Source: Mollicutes bacterium | GTDB taxonomy: Bacteria; Bacillota_I; Bacilli_A; RFN20; CAG-826 | Assembly: GCA_022780025.1 (NCBI GenBank) | Contig: JALEXS010000036.1 | Coordinates: 1 to 45,642, forward strand | DNA: 45,642 nt | Direction of reading: 5' to 3' | Shown: positions 8,274-17,996 of the stretch, in pieces | How the letters are laid out: the number at the start of each line of letters is the position of its first letter | Numbering within the stretch: position 1 is the first letter of the stretch | The notes under the pieces: generated by a model | The model's database searches: none | Seen by the model: the letters and a program-made list of their open reading frames with translations, nothing else | Told to the model about the DNA's origin: nothing | Translations under genes and position numbers: made by a program

Positions 8274-9978
8274 TATTATTTTTTCCTTCATCTAATTCAA
8301 TGATTTCTTTCTTATATTTATTAACTTCTTCAGTATTAGCCAAAATGAAATGTCCTGGAACAATTTCAACTAATTTAGGCTTTTCAACACTATAATCATG
8401 TGCCTTACTTGGTTCGTAAATTATACGTTTTCTATTTTTCTCTGAAATTGGATTTGGTTTAGGAATTGCACTTAATAAGCTCTTAGTATATGGATGAAGT
8501 GGATGTTTAAATAATTCATCACTACTAGCAAGTTCAACAATTTCGCCAAAATACATAACAGCAATACGATCACAGAAATATTTAACAACACTTAAATCGT
8601 GAGCAATAAACATAATTGTTAAGCCCATTTCTTCTTTTAAATCATTAAGTAAGTTAATAATTTGAGCTCTAATAGAAACATCTAAAGCACTAATTGGTTC
8701 ATCACAAATTAATAATCGTGGATTCATAATTAAAGCACGAGCAATACCGATTCTTTGGCGTTGGCCACCACTAAATTCATGTGGATAACGGTTAGCATAG
8801 TCAGCGATTAAACCAACCTTTTCTAATACTTCAACAACTTTCTTATGATTTTCTTCTCTATTATGATGTCCTTGAATTTTTAAACCTTCTTGAATAATAT
8901 CTTCAACAGTCATTCTTGGATCTAAAGAATCGATTGGATCTTGGAAAATCATTTGAATTTCACTCATGACTTTCTTATTATCTTTCTTTAATGGCTCTAA
9001 GATTTTATTGATTTCTTCAATCTTTTCATCTCTAGTCTCAACTAATTGAGCCATCTTTTGATTATGAGTTTCTTCATCTAAATTAGATTTATCTAATTCT
9101 AAAGAATTCTTTTTAAATTCTTCGTTGATATCTTTTAATTTAGCTTTTAAAATCTTGATTTTATCACCATTATTAGTTAATTTAGGAGCGTTCTTTTGAT
9201 CATATTTAATTTGCTTAATTTTAGCTTTTTGAACACGAACAATTTCATTACGTTTTGCTTCTTCTTTTTCTAAATTAAGCATTAAAATACTTTCTTTAGC
9301 TAAATAAGCATTTTCTAAATTGGTTTTACATTCATCTAATTGATGTTTAACTTCTTCTTGAGTTAATTTGCCTTCTTTTAAAGATGCTTCTAATTCTTTA
9401 ACTTTAAGAGCATAGGCATCTTTATTTGCTTTTTTAAGATCAGCAAGTTCTTTTTTAACACTCTTTTTATATTGATTAAATCTAATATTAGTAAATTTTA
9501 TTTCTTTTTCGTTCCATCTACTACCAGCACTAATTCGATAGCCATTATAGTAAACTGAACCACTAGTAATATCATAAAGTCTAATAATACTACGACCAGT
9601 TGTAGTTTTACCACATCCTGATTCACCAACAACGCCAAAACATTCACCTTCTTTTATTTGGAAAGAAATGTCATGGACTGCTTTAATCTTATATTTTTTA
9701 GGTCCTTTTCCGAAGAAAAAGAATTGTTTTAAATGATTAACACTTAATAAAACATGATTTTGTACTAATTCTTCTTTATAAGTACATTTACTAGTAATAT
9801 TTTTAATTTGTTCTTCTAAAGGAAGTTCACTTAAAGGGTTAATTTCGCTATCACTAGGTGGTACATGTTCACTATATTCATTAGAAGAATCAATTCTATT
9901 TTCATCTAAAACATCTGCTATTTCTTTAATAGCTTTACCTTCATCGGTGTTAGATATAGGATTTTTATTCTCCTTCAT
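8266..9978 (-). CDS. oppF: Oligopeptide ABC transporter ATPase OppF with coiled-coil insertion
   Basis: ATP-binding subunit powering peptide import with OppD, 570 residues against about 310-330 usual. The Walker A GESGCGKT is at 118-125, the Q-loop IFQDP at about 344-348, the signature SGGQRQ at 403-408, Walker B LLICDEP at 422-428 and the switch His at 460; all are intact. Two additions stand out: an N-terminal extension of about 70 residues, and a Lys/Glu-rich, probably coiled-coil insertion of about 185 residues (about 150-335) between the Walker A region and the Q-loop. OppD carries its insertion elsewhere, after the Q-loop. The start at 9978 has an AGGGGG site at 8 nt and overlaps oppD by 14 nt. 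ATPase function is expected to be retained; the insertion role is unknown. Confidence 0.93.
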   Translation of the reverse strand: MKENKNPISNTDEGKAIKEIADVLDENRIDSSNEYSEHVPPSDSEINPLSELPLEEQIKNITSKCTYKEELVQNHVLLSVNHLKQFFFFGKGPKKYKIKAVHDISFQIKEGECFGVVGESGCGKTTTGRSIIRLYDITSGSVYYNGYRISAGSRWNEKEIKFTNIRFNQYKKSVKKELADLKKANKDAYALKVKELEASLKEGKLTQEEVKHQLDECKTNLENAYLAKESILMLNLEKEEAKRNEIVRVQKAKIKQIKYDQKNAPKLTNNGDKIKILKAKLKDINEEFKKNSLELDKSNLDEETHNQKMAQLVETRDEKIEEINKILEPLKKDNKKVMSEIQMIFQDPIDSLDPRMTVEDIIQEGLKIQGHHNREENHKKVVEVLEKVGLIADYANRYPHEFSGGQRQRIGIARALIMNPRLLICDEPISALDVSIRAQIINLLNDLKEEMGLTIMFIAHDLSVVKYFCDRIAVMYFGEIVELASSDELFKHPLHPYTKSLLSAIPKPNPISEKNRKRIIYEPSKAHDYSVEKPKLVEIVPGHFILANTEEVNKYKKEIIELDEGKNNNE

Positions 9979-11962
9979 TTTCTTTTACCCCCTTTAATGC
10001 ATTATTAATTCTTTCTTTAACAATACGTGGCATTTCAACTTTTGGAGCATCTGGATATAATAACCAAGTTGCTGCGTAGTGAGTATCACTTACTTTAAAG
10101 AAAGGTGGCTCATATTTAAAATCAATTGCCATCGCATATTTACTTCTTAAAGCAAAAGCATCTCCTTTAGGTGGGAAACGTAAATCAGGTGGAGTACCTG
10201 GAATTGCTTCAAGTTTTTCTTTAGAATCGATATCAGGAATAGATGATAATAAAGCCCATGTGTAAGGATGTTTTGGTTCGAAGAATACTTCACTTGATAA
10301 GCCATATTCAACAATCTTACCAGCATACATTACAGCGACACGATCAGCCATATTAGCAACAACACCTAAATCGTGAGTAATAAATATACAACTTAATCCT
10401 CTTTCATGTTTAAGTTTATTAATTAATTCAAGAATTTGAGCTTGAATAGTAACGTCAAGAGCAGTTGTAGGTTCATCACAAATTAAAATATCTGGATTAG
10501 CAGTTAAAGCAATTGCGATAACAATTCTTTGTCTCATACCACCACTAAATTCAAATGGATATTGCTTAAAACGTTTTTCAGGAAGAGGAATACCAACTTC
10601 TTTCATAACATCTAAAGCCATCTTTTTAGCTTCTTTTTTAGTAATTTTTGTTTTATTAACAAATTCTTCTTTAGCAGCTTCGATTTCTTTTTCTAATTTA
10701 GATATTTCTAATAAATAAGAAGCATAATCTTTATTTGGAATTTCTTCTAAAACTAATTCTTTTTTATCAGAAGTACGAGTTAAATTAATTTCAAAATTCT
10801 TCTTTTTCTCTTTATTAAATTTTTTAGTAGCTAATTCATTACGAGCTAAAATTTCATCAATTTCTTTAAGCAAATCAGGATTAGTTTGTTCTAATTCTCT
10901 ACGTAATAAACTAATCTTATTTTTATAATCGCTAATCTTATAATTGATAGAATCAACAGTTTCTTTTAACTTTAAAGTAATCTCAGCTTTATACTCAAGA
11001 TTATCTTTTTTAGCAACTACTTTAGCTTTCTTTAATCTAACTAATAATAATGGTTTTAATTCTAAATATCTGAGTTTAGCAGACTTTTTATTATTTTTAA
11101 TATAGTTTTTACGGTCTAAAATTCTTTTAAGATAATCAAATTCACCATCAATATTAAAATTCTTTTTATATTCTAAAATTTCTTCTAATGACTTTTGAGC
11201 ATGAGCTAATCTAATATCATAAACTTTATTTTTTTCTTCATCTTGAGATAAAGCTTTATGTCTATTAATATGATCGATTTGATAATTTAAATTATTTATT
11301 TCAACATCTAATAAATCATAAATTTTTCTAAAATGTTCTTTGATTTTTTCATCTAAAGTTAATTCATTTGTAGCTTCTTTAATTTCTTTATTTTTCTTAA
11401 TAAGTTTTTGTTCTTTTTTATAATCTTTTTCAAATTGATCTAATAAGCTTAACTCATTATCACATTTACTAATTTCATATTTATAATTAGCACGATTATT
11501 ACGGTAAGCAACTAATTCTTTAGAAATTAATTCATTATATCTTTTCTTTAAGATATTTGAATTAATCATTGTTGCTTCAATAATTTGTTTACCTACTTTC
11601 ATAATAGGATTTAAAGAACTAAGAGGATCTTGGAAAATCATTCCAATTTTATGTCCTCTAATACGGTGAAATTCTTCTTCACTAACTCTAACTAAATCTT
11701 CGCCTTCATAAAGAATTTGACCACTTTCAATAATAGCATTTTTAGGTAAAATACCCATGATAGTTTTACTAGTAACACTTTTACCGCTACCACTTTCACC
11801 GACAATGCATAAAGTTTCACCTTTATATAAATCAAAGCTTACACCTCTAACAGCATAAACCATCCCTGAATCGCTTCTAAAAGAAACTCTTAAGTTTTCT
11901 ACACTTAATACTTTTTCTTTATCTTTATATGTAATATTAACTCTTTTTTCCATATTATTCAT
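9965..11962 (-). CDS. oppD: Oligopeptide ABC transporter ATPase OppD with large coiled-coil insertion
   Basis: Second ATPase of the peptide importer, 665 residues against about 330-350 usual. Walker A GESGSGKS is at 55-62, Q-loop FQDP near 110-113, signature SGGMRQ at 473-478, Walker B ILICDEP at 492-498 and the switch His at 530. Between the Q-loop helix (GKQIIEA) and the helix before the signature lies a ~305-residue insertion (about 135-440) rich in Lys, Glu, Asn and Leu, probably long coiled coil. The C-terminal OppD motif is present as GTPPDLRFPPKG, but the cysteines common in this family (GC.F..RC) are replaced (GDAFALRS), so no iron-sulfur site is expected there. It overlaps oppC by 8 nt; the ribosome site is AAAGGA. 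Confidence 0.93.
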   Translation of the reverse strand: MNNMEKRVNITYKDKEKVLSVENLRVSFRSDSGMVYAVRGVSFDLYKGETLCIVGESGSGKSVTSKTIMGILPKNAIIESGQILYEGEDLVRVSEEEFHRIRGHKIGMIFQDPLSSLNPIMKVGKQIIEATMINSNILKKRYNELISKELVAYRNNRANYKYEISKCDNELSLLDQFEKDYKKEQKLIKKNKEIKEATNELTLDEKIKEHFRKIYDLLDVEINNLNYQIDHINRHKALSQDEEKNKVYDIRLAHAQKSLEEILEYKKNFNIDGEFDYLKRILDRKNYIKNNKKSAKLRYLELKPLLLVRLKKAKVVAKKDNLEYKAEITLKLKETVDSINYKISDYKNKISLLRRELEQTNPDLLKEIDEILARNELATKKFNKEKKKNFEINLTRTSDKKELVLEEIPNKDYASYLLEISKLEKEIEAAKEEFVNKTKITKKEAKKMALDVMKEVGIPLPEKRFKQYPFEFSGGMRQRIVIAIALTANPDILICDEPTTALDVTIQAQILELINKLKHERGLSCIFITHDLGVVANMADRVAVMYAGKIVEYGLSSEVFFEPKHPYTWALLSSIPDIDSKEKLEAIPGTPPDLRFPPKGDAFALRSKYAMAIDFKYEPPFFKVSDTHYAATWLLYPDAPKVEMPRIVKERINNALKGVKENEGE

Positions 11963-13973
11963 CCGATCCTTTCAAAGATGGGTTAAAGGCATCTCTAAGC
12001 CCATTACCAAATAAATTAAACGAAATCATTAATAAAGCAATAATAATAGCAGGGACAACTAATAAATGAGGATAAGATTGAAGGAATTTTTGGTTATCAG
12101 ATAAAATAACACCAAGAGATTGTAATCCTTTAAGTCCAAGTCCTAAATAAGATATAGTAGCTTCACTAAAAATAACGCTAGGAATCATTAATACACTACT
12201 TGTAATAATAGTACCCATTGCATTAGGTAAAATGTGTCTAAAAATAAGTCGAACATTGCCAGCACCTAAAGTTCTACTAGCTAAAACGTATTCTCTACCT
12301 CTAAAACGATAGAATTGAGTTCTAGTAACAGCACTAGTTCCAATCCAACCAGTTAAACATAATGCTAAACAGAATATCCAGAATGATTGACCAAATTTTA
12401 AGATCATTAAAGTCATCATAACGATCCAAGGTATACCACTTAAAATATCAGTAAATCTTTCCATAAGTAAATCTGGTAATCCACCAAAATATCCAGCAAT
12501 AGACCCCCAAACTAAACCAAAGATAAAACAGATTGCACTAGATATTAAACCTAATAATAAAGATGTTCTTAAACCAATAAAAACAATTTTAAGTAAATCT
12601 TGTCCTACTTGATTAGTACCAAATAAGAAAGTAGGCATCTTGTCATAACCTAATAATTTATAATTATAAATACCACATTCAAATTTATAATAAACATTAC
12701 CAGTTTCATCACTAGATAACTTAACACTATTAACATAGACTATTGGAGTATCATCATATCCCATTTCATAAAGATTAACATTTATATAATTACTACGATT
12801 TGTAATAAAATCTTTAGGTAATTTACCTTTATCAATATAATTTTGAATACTACTTTGATCAATTGTCATTTGCTTTATACCATAGACTGCATCATAAGCA
12901 TCATAAGTAAAATCAACATAATAACAAGTAGCACCCTTAAGTTCACGGGCACCATTACCAAAACTATAAATATTCCAATAACTTAATTTATCACTACTAT
13001 CAATATATAATTTTTTACAAGCATCAGTAATAGATACATTTTCATCAGTAGTATTATTTACTTCATAGAAGAAATTCTTAATTGGAATAAATGTATTAGT
13101 TTTACTACTAGCTTTTAAATTAAATGAAATATAAGCATTTTCATATTTTGTAATTGTAGGAGCTTTTTCAGTTAATATAGAATTTAAATTAATAATTTTA
13201 TTATTTACTTTTTCATTAAAATCTTTTAAAACAATTTGATTTTCATTTAAAACTCCTGCTTCTTGAGTTTCACTAGGATATTCAAAAGTAATTGAATATT
13301 CACCTAATTCATAACCATCATAAGTATCATCACTAAGCATATAATTAATTAAATAATTATTAGTACTTAAATCAATAGATATTGAAGGAGAGAAATATTT
13401 AACTAAGTGGTTATTAATATATTCTTCACTATCATTACTTAATTTATCACTAGAAATAATAATACTTCCACCATTACCATAAGGAGAAGGAACATTAGTG
13501 ACACCTTGTTTAGGTAAAGATAATTTAACTATACTACTTTTTTCAAAACTAATTGTATATCCTTGAACTTTACTTTCACCAGGATACATATAACCATTAC
13601 TATCTTTAGTAGATGGATCAGCTATTTTATCTTTATATTCAACAGTTCCATCCCAAAAACCAGTACCAGCATCAAATAATTTAGGTGGCAAAAATTGTTC
13701 AACTGGATGTTGTTTTTCTGTATCATAAGTAATCGCTACAGGTAAAACAAAACTTAAAACAAGTAAAACACCTAAAATAACTGCGCCAGTAACACTAGAT
13801 TTATTCTTACAAAATCTTTTTAAAGCATCTTTAAAGAATGTGGTAGGTTTATTTTTAAATTTAGTATCATGAATTGATTTATCAATTTGAACTAATTTAA
13901 AATCATCATTATTTAATTTAACAGAATGAGAAACATTACCACTATCAATATATTGAAATTCTTTTTCTTCCAT
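11955..13973 (-). CDS. oppC: Oligopeptide ABC transporter permease OppC with large external insertion
   Basis: Membrane subunit of the peptide importer, 672 residues against about 300 usual. The cytoplasmic N-terminus is followed by TM1 (about 62-82). A predicted extracytoplasmic insertion of about 355 residues (about 90-445) precedes the conserved FGTNQVGQD motif (normally FGTDxxGRD). The remaining helices and the EAA loop (EYVLASRTLGAGN...) that docks on the ATPases look normal. The insertion is beta-rich, with Tyr, Ser and Asn, like the lipoproteins nearby, so it may form a surface domain contacting OppA or substrate. It starts 2 nt after oppB stops, with no strong ribosome site, so translation may be coupled. 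Confidence 0.93.
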   Translation of the reverse strand: MEEKEFQYIDSGNVSHSVKLNNDDFKLVQIDKSIHDTKFKNKPTTFFKDALKRFCKNKSSVTGAVILGVLLVLSFVLPVAITYDTEKQHPVEQFLPPKLFDAGTGFWDGTVEYKDKIADPSTKDSNGYMYPGESKVQGYTISFEKSSIVKLSLPKQGVTNVPSPYGNGGSIIISSDKLSNDSEEYINNHLVKYFSPSISIDLSTNNYLINYMLSDDTYDGYELGEYSITFEYPSETQEAGVLNENQIVLKDFNEKVNNKIINLNSILTEKAPTITKYENAYISFNLKASSKTNTFIPIKNFFYEVNNTTDENVSITDACKKLYIDSSDKLSYWNIYSFGNGARELKGATCYYVDFTYDAYDAVYGIKQMTIDQSSIQNYIDKGKLPKDFITNRSNYINVNLYEMGYDDTPIVYVNSVKLSSDETGNVYYKFECGIYNYKLLGYDKMPTFLFGTNQVGQDLLKIVFIGLRTSLLLGLISSAICFIFGLVWGSIAGYFGGLPDLLMERFTDILSGIPWIVMMTLMILKFGQSFWIFCLALCLTGWIGTSAVTRTQFYRFRGREYVLASRTLGAGNVRLIFRHILPNAMGTIITSSVLMIPSVIFSEATISYLGLGLKGLQSLGVILSDNQKFLQSYPHLLVVPAIIIALLMISFNLFGNGLRDAFNPSLKGSDE

Positions 13974-13975
13974 AA

Positions 13976-15010
13976 TTAATTCTTAGCCCCCATTCTAATA
14001 CGTGGATCAATAAAGCCATAAGATAAGTCTACTAAAACGCCAGCAAGTAAACTAATAAGAGTAAATACAGCCATATCAACCATTAAGACGTTATAATCTT
14101 TTAAATTAATAGCATCTATAAATAAACTTCCAATTCCAGGGATAGCATAAAGTTGTTCAAGAATCATACTACCGCCTAAAACACTAATAAATGAAGAAAT
14201 AATTGATGGTAAAATAGGAACCATCGCATTTCTTAAAGCATGTCTAATAATTGATTGAGTTTTTGTTAAACCTTTAGTTCTAGCAAGTAAAAGATAATCA
14301 CTACTCATAACTTCACAAAGTTCAGCTCTAGTAAAACGTGTATAACTAGCAACAGAACCAAAACAAAGTGATAAAACAGGTATGACATAACCTGCTACTT
14401 TTGTACTAGTTGAGGCTGTTTCACTTGGCCATTGCATAGGTAGCCAATTATTAGAAAAACAAAGCCAAAGCATTAATAAAGAAATAACAACAAAACTAGG
14501 AACACTAATAAAAACCATAACAATAGTTGATATAAAGTGATCAGTTAATTTATTCTTTTTTAAAGCAGCGACTATACCAAATAAAATTCCTAAAGGAACA
14601 CTAATAAATACAGATATAATATTAATTCTTAAAGAATATGTTAATCTACCAGCAATAATGCTCATTGCATCGACATTAGGATCAATATCAGTTGATGTAC
14701 CCCAATCCCATTTTGTAAAAATGTTCCTTAGCCAGTTTCCATATTGGCTCATAACTGGTGTTGAATAATAATAATATGTACCAAAACCATAGTCATATTG
14801 CCATAAAAGTTCACCATAAGCTGGGTTAGGTTCACTGAAAGCTTTAACATAACCTAAAGCTACTTGTTTTTGATAAAAACCAAAAACAACACTAGGAAGT
14901 CCTGCTGGCTTAGAAATAGGAAGCATTTTCATAAATATAAAAGTTAAACTAAGAATAATAAAAGCAGTAACAACAGCTAATAAGATTCTTTTAATAACAT
15001 ACTTTGTCAT
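13976..15010 (-). CDS. oppB: Oligopeptide ABC transporter permease OppB
   Basis: Membrane subunit paired with OppC, 344 residues, close to the usual 305-340. TM1 is at about 10-28, followed by a longer than usual external loop (about 30-120) rich in Tyr and Trp, then the remaining helices. The EAA-type coupling loop (YLLLARTKGLTKTQSIIRHALRNAMVPILP) is clear and ends in the usual IDPRIRMG tail. The start has AGGAGG at 6-nt spacing. It has its own extended -10 promoter downstream of a terminator hairpin that separates it from oppA, so the permease and ATPase genes may be expressed at a different level from the binding protein. Confidence 0.95.
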   Translation of the reverse strand: MTKYVIKRILLAVVTAFIILSLTFIFMKMLPISKPAGLPSVVFGFYQKQVALGYVKAFSEPNPAYGELLWQYDYGFGTYYYYSTPVMSQYGNWLRNIFTKWDWGTSTDIDPNVDAMSIIAGRLTYSLRINIISVFISVPLGILFGIVAALKKNKLTDHFISTIVMVFISVPSFVVISLLMLWLCFSNNWLPMQWPSETASTSTKVAGYVIPVLSLCFGSVASYTRFTRAELCEVMSSDYLLLARTKGLTKTQSIIRHALRNAMVPILPSIISSFISVLGGSMILEQLYAIPGIGSLFIDAINLKDYNVLMVDMAVFTLISLLAGVLVDLSYGFIDPRIRMGAKN

Positions 15011-15037
15011 CCTCTTCCTCCTAAATATACTTTTAAT

Positions 15038-15066
15038 ATTATATCAATAATATTAAATATGAAAAA
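15038..15066 (-). promoter_or_regulatory. Extended -10 promoter for oppBCDF
   Basis: On the minus strand the sequence TTGATATAAT (TATAAT at 15038-15043) carries the TGnTATAAT extended -10 motif. The -35 position (about 15061-15066) is poor, as is common for extended -10 promoters. It lies after the oppA terminator and about 28 nt before the oppB start. Confidence 0.5.
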
Positions 15067-15072
15067 GAAGAA

Positions 15073-15103
15073 ATTAGCACAAGTATGATAAACTTGTGCT
15101 AAT
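15073..15103 (-). terminator. Terminator between oppA and oppB
   Basis: Perfect 12-bp stem ATTAGCACAAGT / ACTTGTGCTAAT with a 7-nt loop, followed on the minus strand by TTCTTCTTTTTC. It probably stops most oppA transcripts and lets some read into oppB, giving excess binding protein. Confidence 0.8.
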
Positions 15104-15131
15104 ATTCTTCAATTAATTAAATAATAACTAA

Positions 15132-17996
15132 TTAACCTTGATATGGGTTACGTTTTGTGTGTTTAACTTCAATATAACTTGATGAAGTTAATGTATCACT
15201 ACCACTAACAAATTGCATATCATAGTTAATTTGGAATGTAACTTTTGTACCAGTAATAATCTTGTCACTATTATCAGCATTAGTTGCATCATATTTGATT
15301 TTAAATGTAATAGTACCAGCATCACTATCTGCACCAGTAACTACTGCATCATTAACTAAATATGTAGCATAAGCAGTTTCAGATTGACTCTTATTATATT
15401 GGACGAAGACATAAATTCCATCATCACTATTAATAGCAACTTTTACATCTTTAGAACCACTAAGAATACTAGCTTTTGTCCAAGAAATAACTACATCATA
15501 AGATTTATCTTCTGAATTAAATTCCATCTTACTAACTTTTAAAGTAAATGGAGCAACGATTTGACCTTTAGAATCAATTGAAGTACCACTATTAGCAGCA
15601 GTAAATAAACTATCAAATGACCAAGTTTTACCTTCATAAACTAATGTATTATCAATGGTATCAGTTGGAACGCCCCAGTTAAGAGTAAATCCACTACTAT
15701 CATCACTCTTTAAAACTTCTAAGAAGTTTAATGGGTTTAAAGCATTACCAGAAATAGAACCAAATCCTAAATCGAAGTTACCAACTTGTAAATGTTTACT
15801 ATAAACATCTTCATAGTTACTAGTACCATCATGATTTACGACATCTAATTTAAATTTACCACCACTAACGGCGTTATCATTAAATGCACTTTCAATGTAT
15901 TCTTCAATCTTAGCACCATAGTTTTTAGTATCATCAGTATTCATCCAATAAATATCGATTGTTTCGTGATTTTTATTTGGATTAGTTAAGTCATAACTTC
16001 CTGCAGCAACACATTCTTGAAGAGCTTTTTTAAAGTGATTAATTGCAGCATCTTTATCATAACCATAAGTTTCTGGGAATCTAGTAGCTAAATTAGCTTT
16101 ATGATAAACTGTATCGTTATAAGATAAACCTGCTTCTGGATCATATAAATAAGCATCACCGAAGTAATCTTGTGAAGGAATTGTACCTAAACTTTCAGCA
16201 TATTCTTTTCTATTAATACATTCATTTAAACCTCTTAAGAAATTCTTATTAGACATAAGAGCTTTAACGGTGTATTTAACACTATTTGCTTTCTTTTTAA
16301 ATACTTTTTCATAGTGAGCATCCCATTGTGCTTGAGTTGCACTATTAACATTAAGTTTAAATGTAGAATCACCTAAAGTTTCATGTTTTCTAGGATCACT
16401 AGCATATTTTTCAAGTTGACCTTGAGGAATTGAAGAAGTATCAATTACTCCTTGTTCAAACAAATTTAAGACAGTTTGTTCATCTGCTCCTGCTTTAATA
16501 AAGCAGTGAATTCCAGGAATCTTATATCTAGATTTAATTGATTCATCATTATCTTTATAAATGTTATCGATATATTTATCATTCTTTTTAAAGACAATTT
16601 CATTTTGATCACTGTTCCAGCTTTCAAGCATATAAGGCCCCAAGCAAAGAATATTATCAACAACAGTTCTATTATGTTTACTATCGTTAGATCCGTAATA
16701 TGTCATACCACCGATTTCAGTAACAAAATCTTTTGGGAATGGCATTGTAAGATTACCAGCTAAACTATATTTAGCATAGAATGTTGTAGTTGATTTAGCT
16801 AATGTAAATACTAAAGTATCTTTTGTTCCTTCTTTAACTTTAATACCAACATTTAACTTTTCCCATAATTCATCATCAACACCACCATCACTTAAGTTAT
16901 AGTAAGCATTAGCACCAGCTAAAGTACCATCACTTGTAATAGAAGTCATTTCAGCACCACGGGATAAATTATTTTTCTTAGTTAATAATTGTTTATAAGC
17001 GTTGATATAATCTTCAATTTCAACTGGTCTACCATCATATCCTTTACCAGTAGAAGCATCATATTTTCCTAATTTTGTAGATGTTGTTCTATAAACTAAT
17101 CCACTATTTTCATATGTTTTAACTTTAACTTCAAATTGAGTAGCAAAGCCACTAGCATTAGCATTAGTTGGAACTGGATTTTCACTAATTGCTAAACTTG
17201 GATACCATTCATAACCAGTTTTAGTCTTATTCATTTTAGTTGACCATAAACCAGTAGAAATATAACCATATAAATCACCAGTAACACTACCTTGAGAATT
17301 CAAGTAATTAATATTACTTGGTTTAGTTGAAAGTAATGAGTGATAATATGACTTCCATTCAGTATTTTGTGAAGCATTAGCAAGTTCAGCAGGTTGAGTA
17401 ATTTCACCATCTGTTAAATTACCATAACCATAACCTGGAATATATTTATCAGCACCAGTTTTAACACGTGGATTATATAAAACATATCCACCATTTTGGA
17501 ATAAAGTAATACCCATTAAGGAATTATCTAAAGCCCAACCTTCAAGTTTTCCAATAATTTCAGCTTTTTCTTCATAAGATTTAGCTTGGAAATTATAACC
17601 ACCACTAGCTTGAGATGCACTTTCTTCTACTTTAATAGTAATTTTTTTACTAATACCACCATAAGTAGCTGTACAAGTAATAATTGCTTCACCAACACCA
17701 TTAGCAGTAATTTGACCATTTACTGGATTAACAGTAACGATACTAGGAGCACTTGAAACATATTCAAATTCTTTAGTAGCATTAGATGGGCTAATTTCCA
17801 TTGGAACTACAGAATTAATTTCTCCTTTATACATTAAATTATTACTAACACCAGCTTGTAAAGTGAAATCCTTAACATCTACTTTTTGAGTAGGTGATGG
17901 TGGAGTTGGTGTATCAGGGGTTTTTCGACAACTAGTAGCACCAAACGTGACTAAGCATAGAGTTGCAAATCCTAGTACAAACTTACCTTTTCTCAT
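15132..17996 (-). CDS. oppA: Oligopeptide-binding lipoprotein OppA with added Ig-like and C-terminal domains
   Basis: Extracellular solute-binding protein (SBP_bac_5 family) that delivers peptides to OppBCDF; 954 residues against about 550-600 usual. The lipobox GATSC gives Cys23. A BIG2 Ig-like domain is at about 38-125 (with GQITANGVGEAIITCTATYG). The binding-protein core spans about 130-800, with recognisable segments such as LGPYMLESWN, the FEQGVID region and the ISGNALNPLNFL segment. A beta-rich tail of about 150 residues follows. The start has AGGAGG at 8 nt, an extended -10 promoter upstream and a leader with two inverted repeats. The Ig-like domain may act as a spacer lifting the binding site from the membrane. 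Substrate length and specificity cannot be read from the sequence. Confidence 0.9.
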   Translation of the reverse strand: MRKGKFVLGFATLCLVTFGATSCRKTPDTPTPPSPTQKVDVKDFTLQAGVSNNLMYKGEINSVVPMEISPSNATKEFEYVSSAPSIVTVNPVNGQITANGVGEAIITCTATYGGISKKITIKVEESASQASGGYNFQAKSYEEKAEIIGKLEGWALDNSLMGITLFQNGGYVLYNPRVKTGADKYIPGYGYGNLTDGEITQPAELANASQNTEWKSYYHSLLSTKPSNINYLNSQGSVTGDLYGYISTGLWSTKMNKTKTGYEWYPSLAISENPVPTNANASGFATQFEVKVKTYENSGLVYRTTSTKLGKYDASTGKGYDGRPVEIEDYINAYKQLLTKKNNLSRGAEMTSITSDGTLAGANAYYNLSDGGVDDELWEKLNVGIKVKEGTKDTLVFTLAKSTTTFYAKYSLAGNLTMPFPKDFVTEIGGMTYYGSNDSKHNRTVVDNILCLGPYMLESWNSDQNEIVFKKNDKYIDNIYKDNDESIKSRYKIPGIHCFIKAGADEQTVLNLFEQGVIDTSSIPQGQLEKYASDPRKHETLGDSTFKLNVNSATQAQWDAHYEKVFKKKANSVKYTVKALMSNKNFLRGLNECINRKEYAESLGTIPSQDYFGDAYLYDPEAGLSYNDTVYHKANLATRFPETYGYDKDAAINHFKKALQECVAAGSYDLTNPNKNHETIDIYWMNTDDTKNYGAKIEEYIESAFNDNAVSGGKFKLDVVNHDGTSNYEDVYSKHLQVGNFDLGFGSISGNALNPLNFLEVLKSDDSSGFTLNWGVPTDTIDNTLVYEGKTWSFDSLFTAANSGTSIDSKGQIVAPFTLKVSKMEFNSEDKSYDVVISWTKASILSGSKDVKVAINSDDGIYVFVQYNKSQSETAYATYLVNDAVVTGADSDAGTITFKIKYDATNADNSDKIITGTKVTFQINYDMQFVSGSDTLTSSSYIEVKHTKRNPYQG

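Noticed and set aside
16466-16663. Minus-strand 65-aa ORF inside oppA
   Set aside because: Out-of-frame shadow within the clearly coding oppA.
17465-17470. CACGTG as the core of a parS site
   Set aside because: The flanks do not match TGTTNCACGTGAAACA, and it lies within oppA coding sequence; no parS was found elsewhere by eye.
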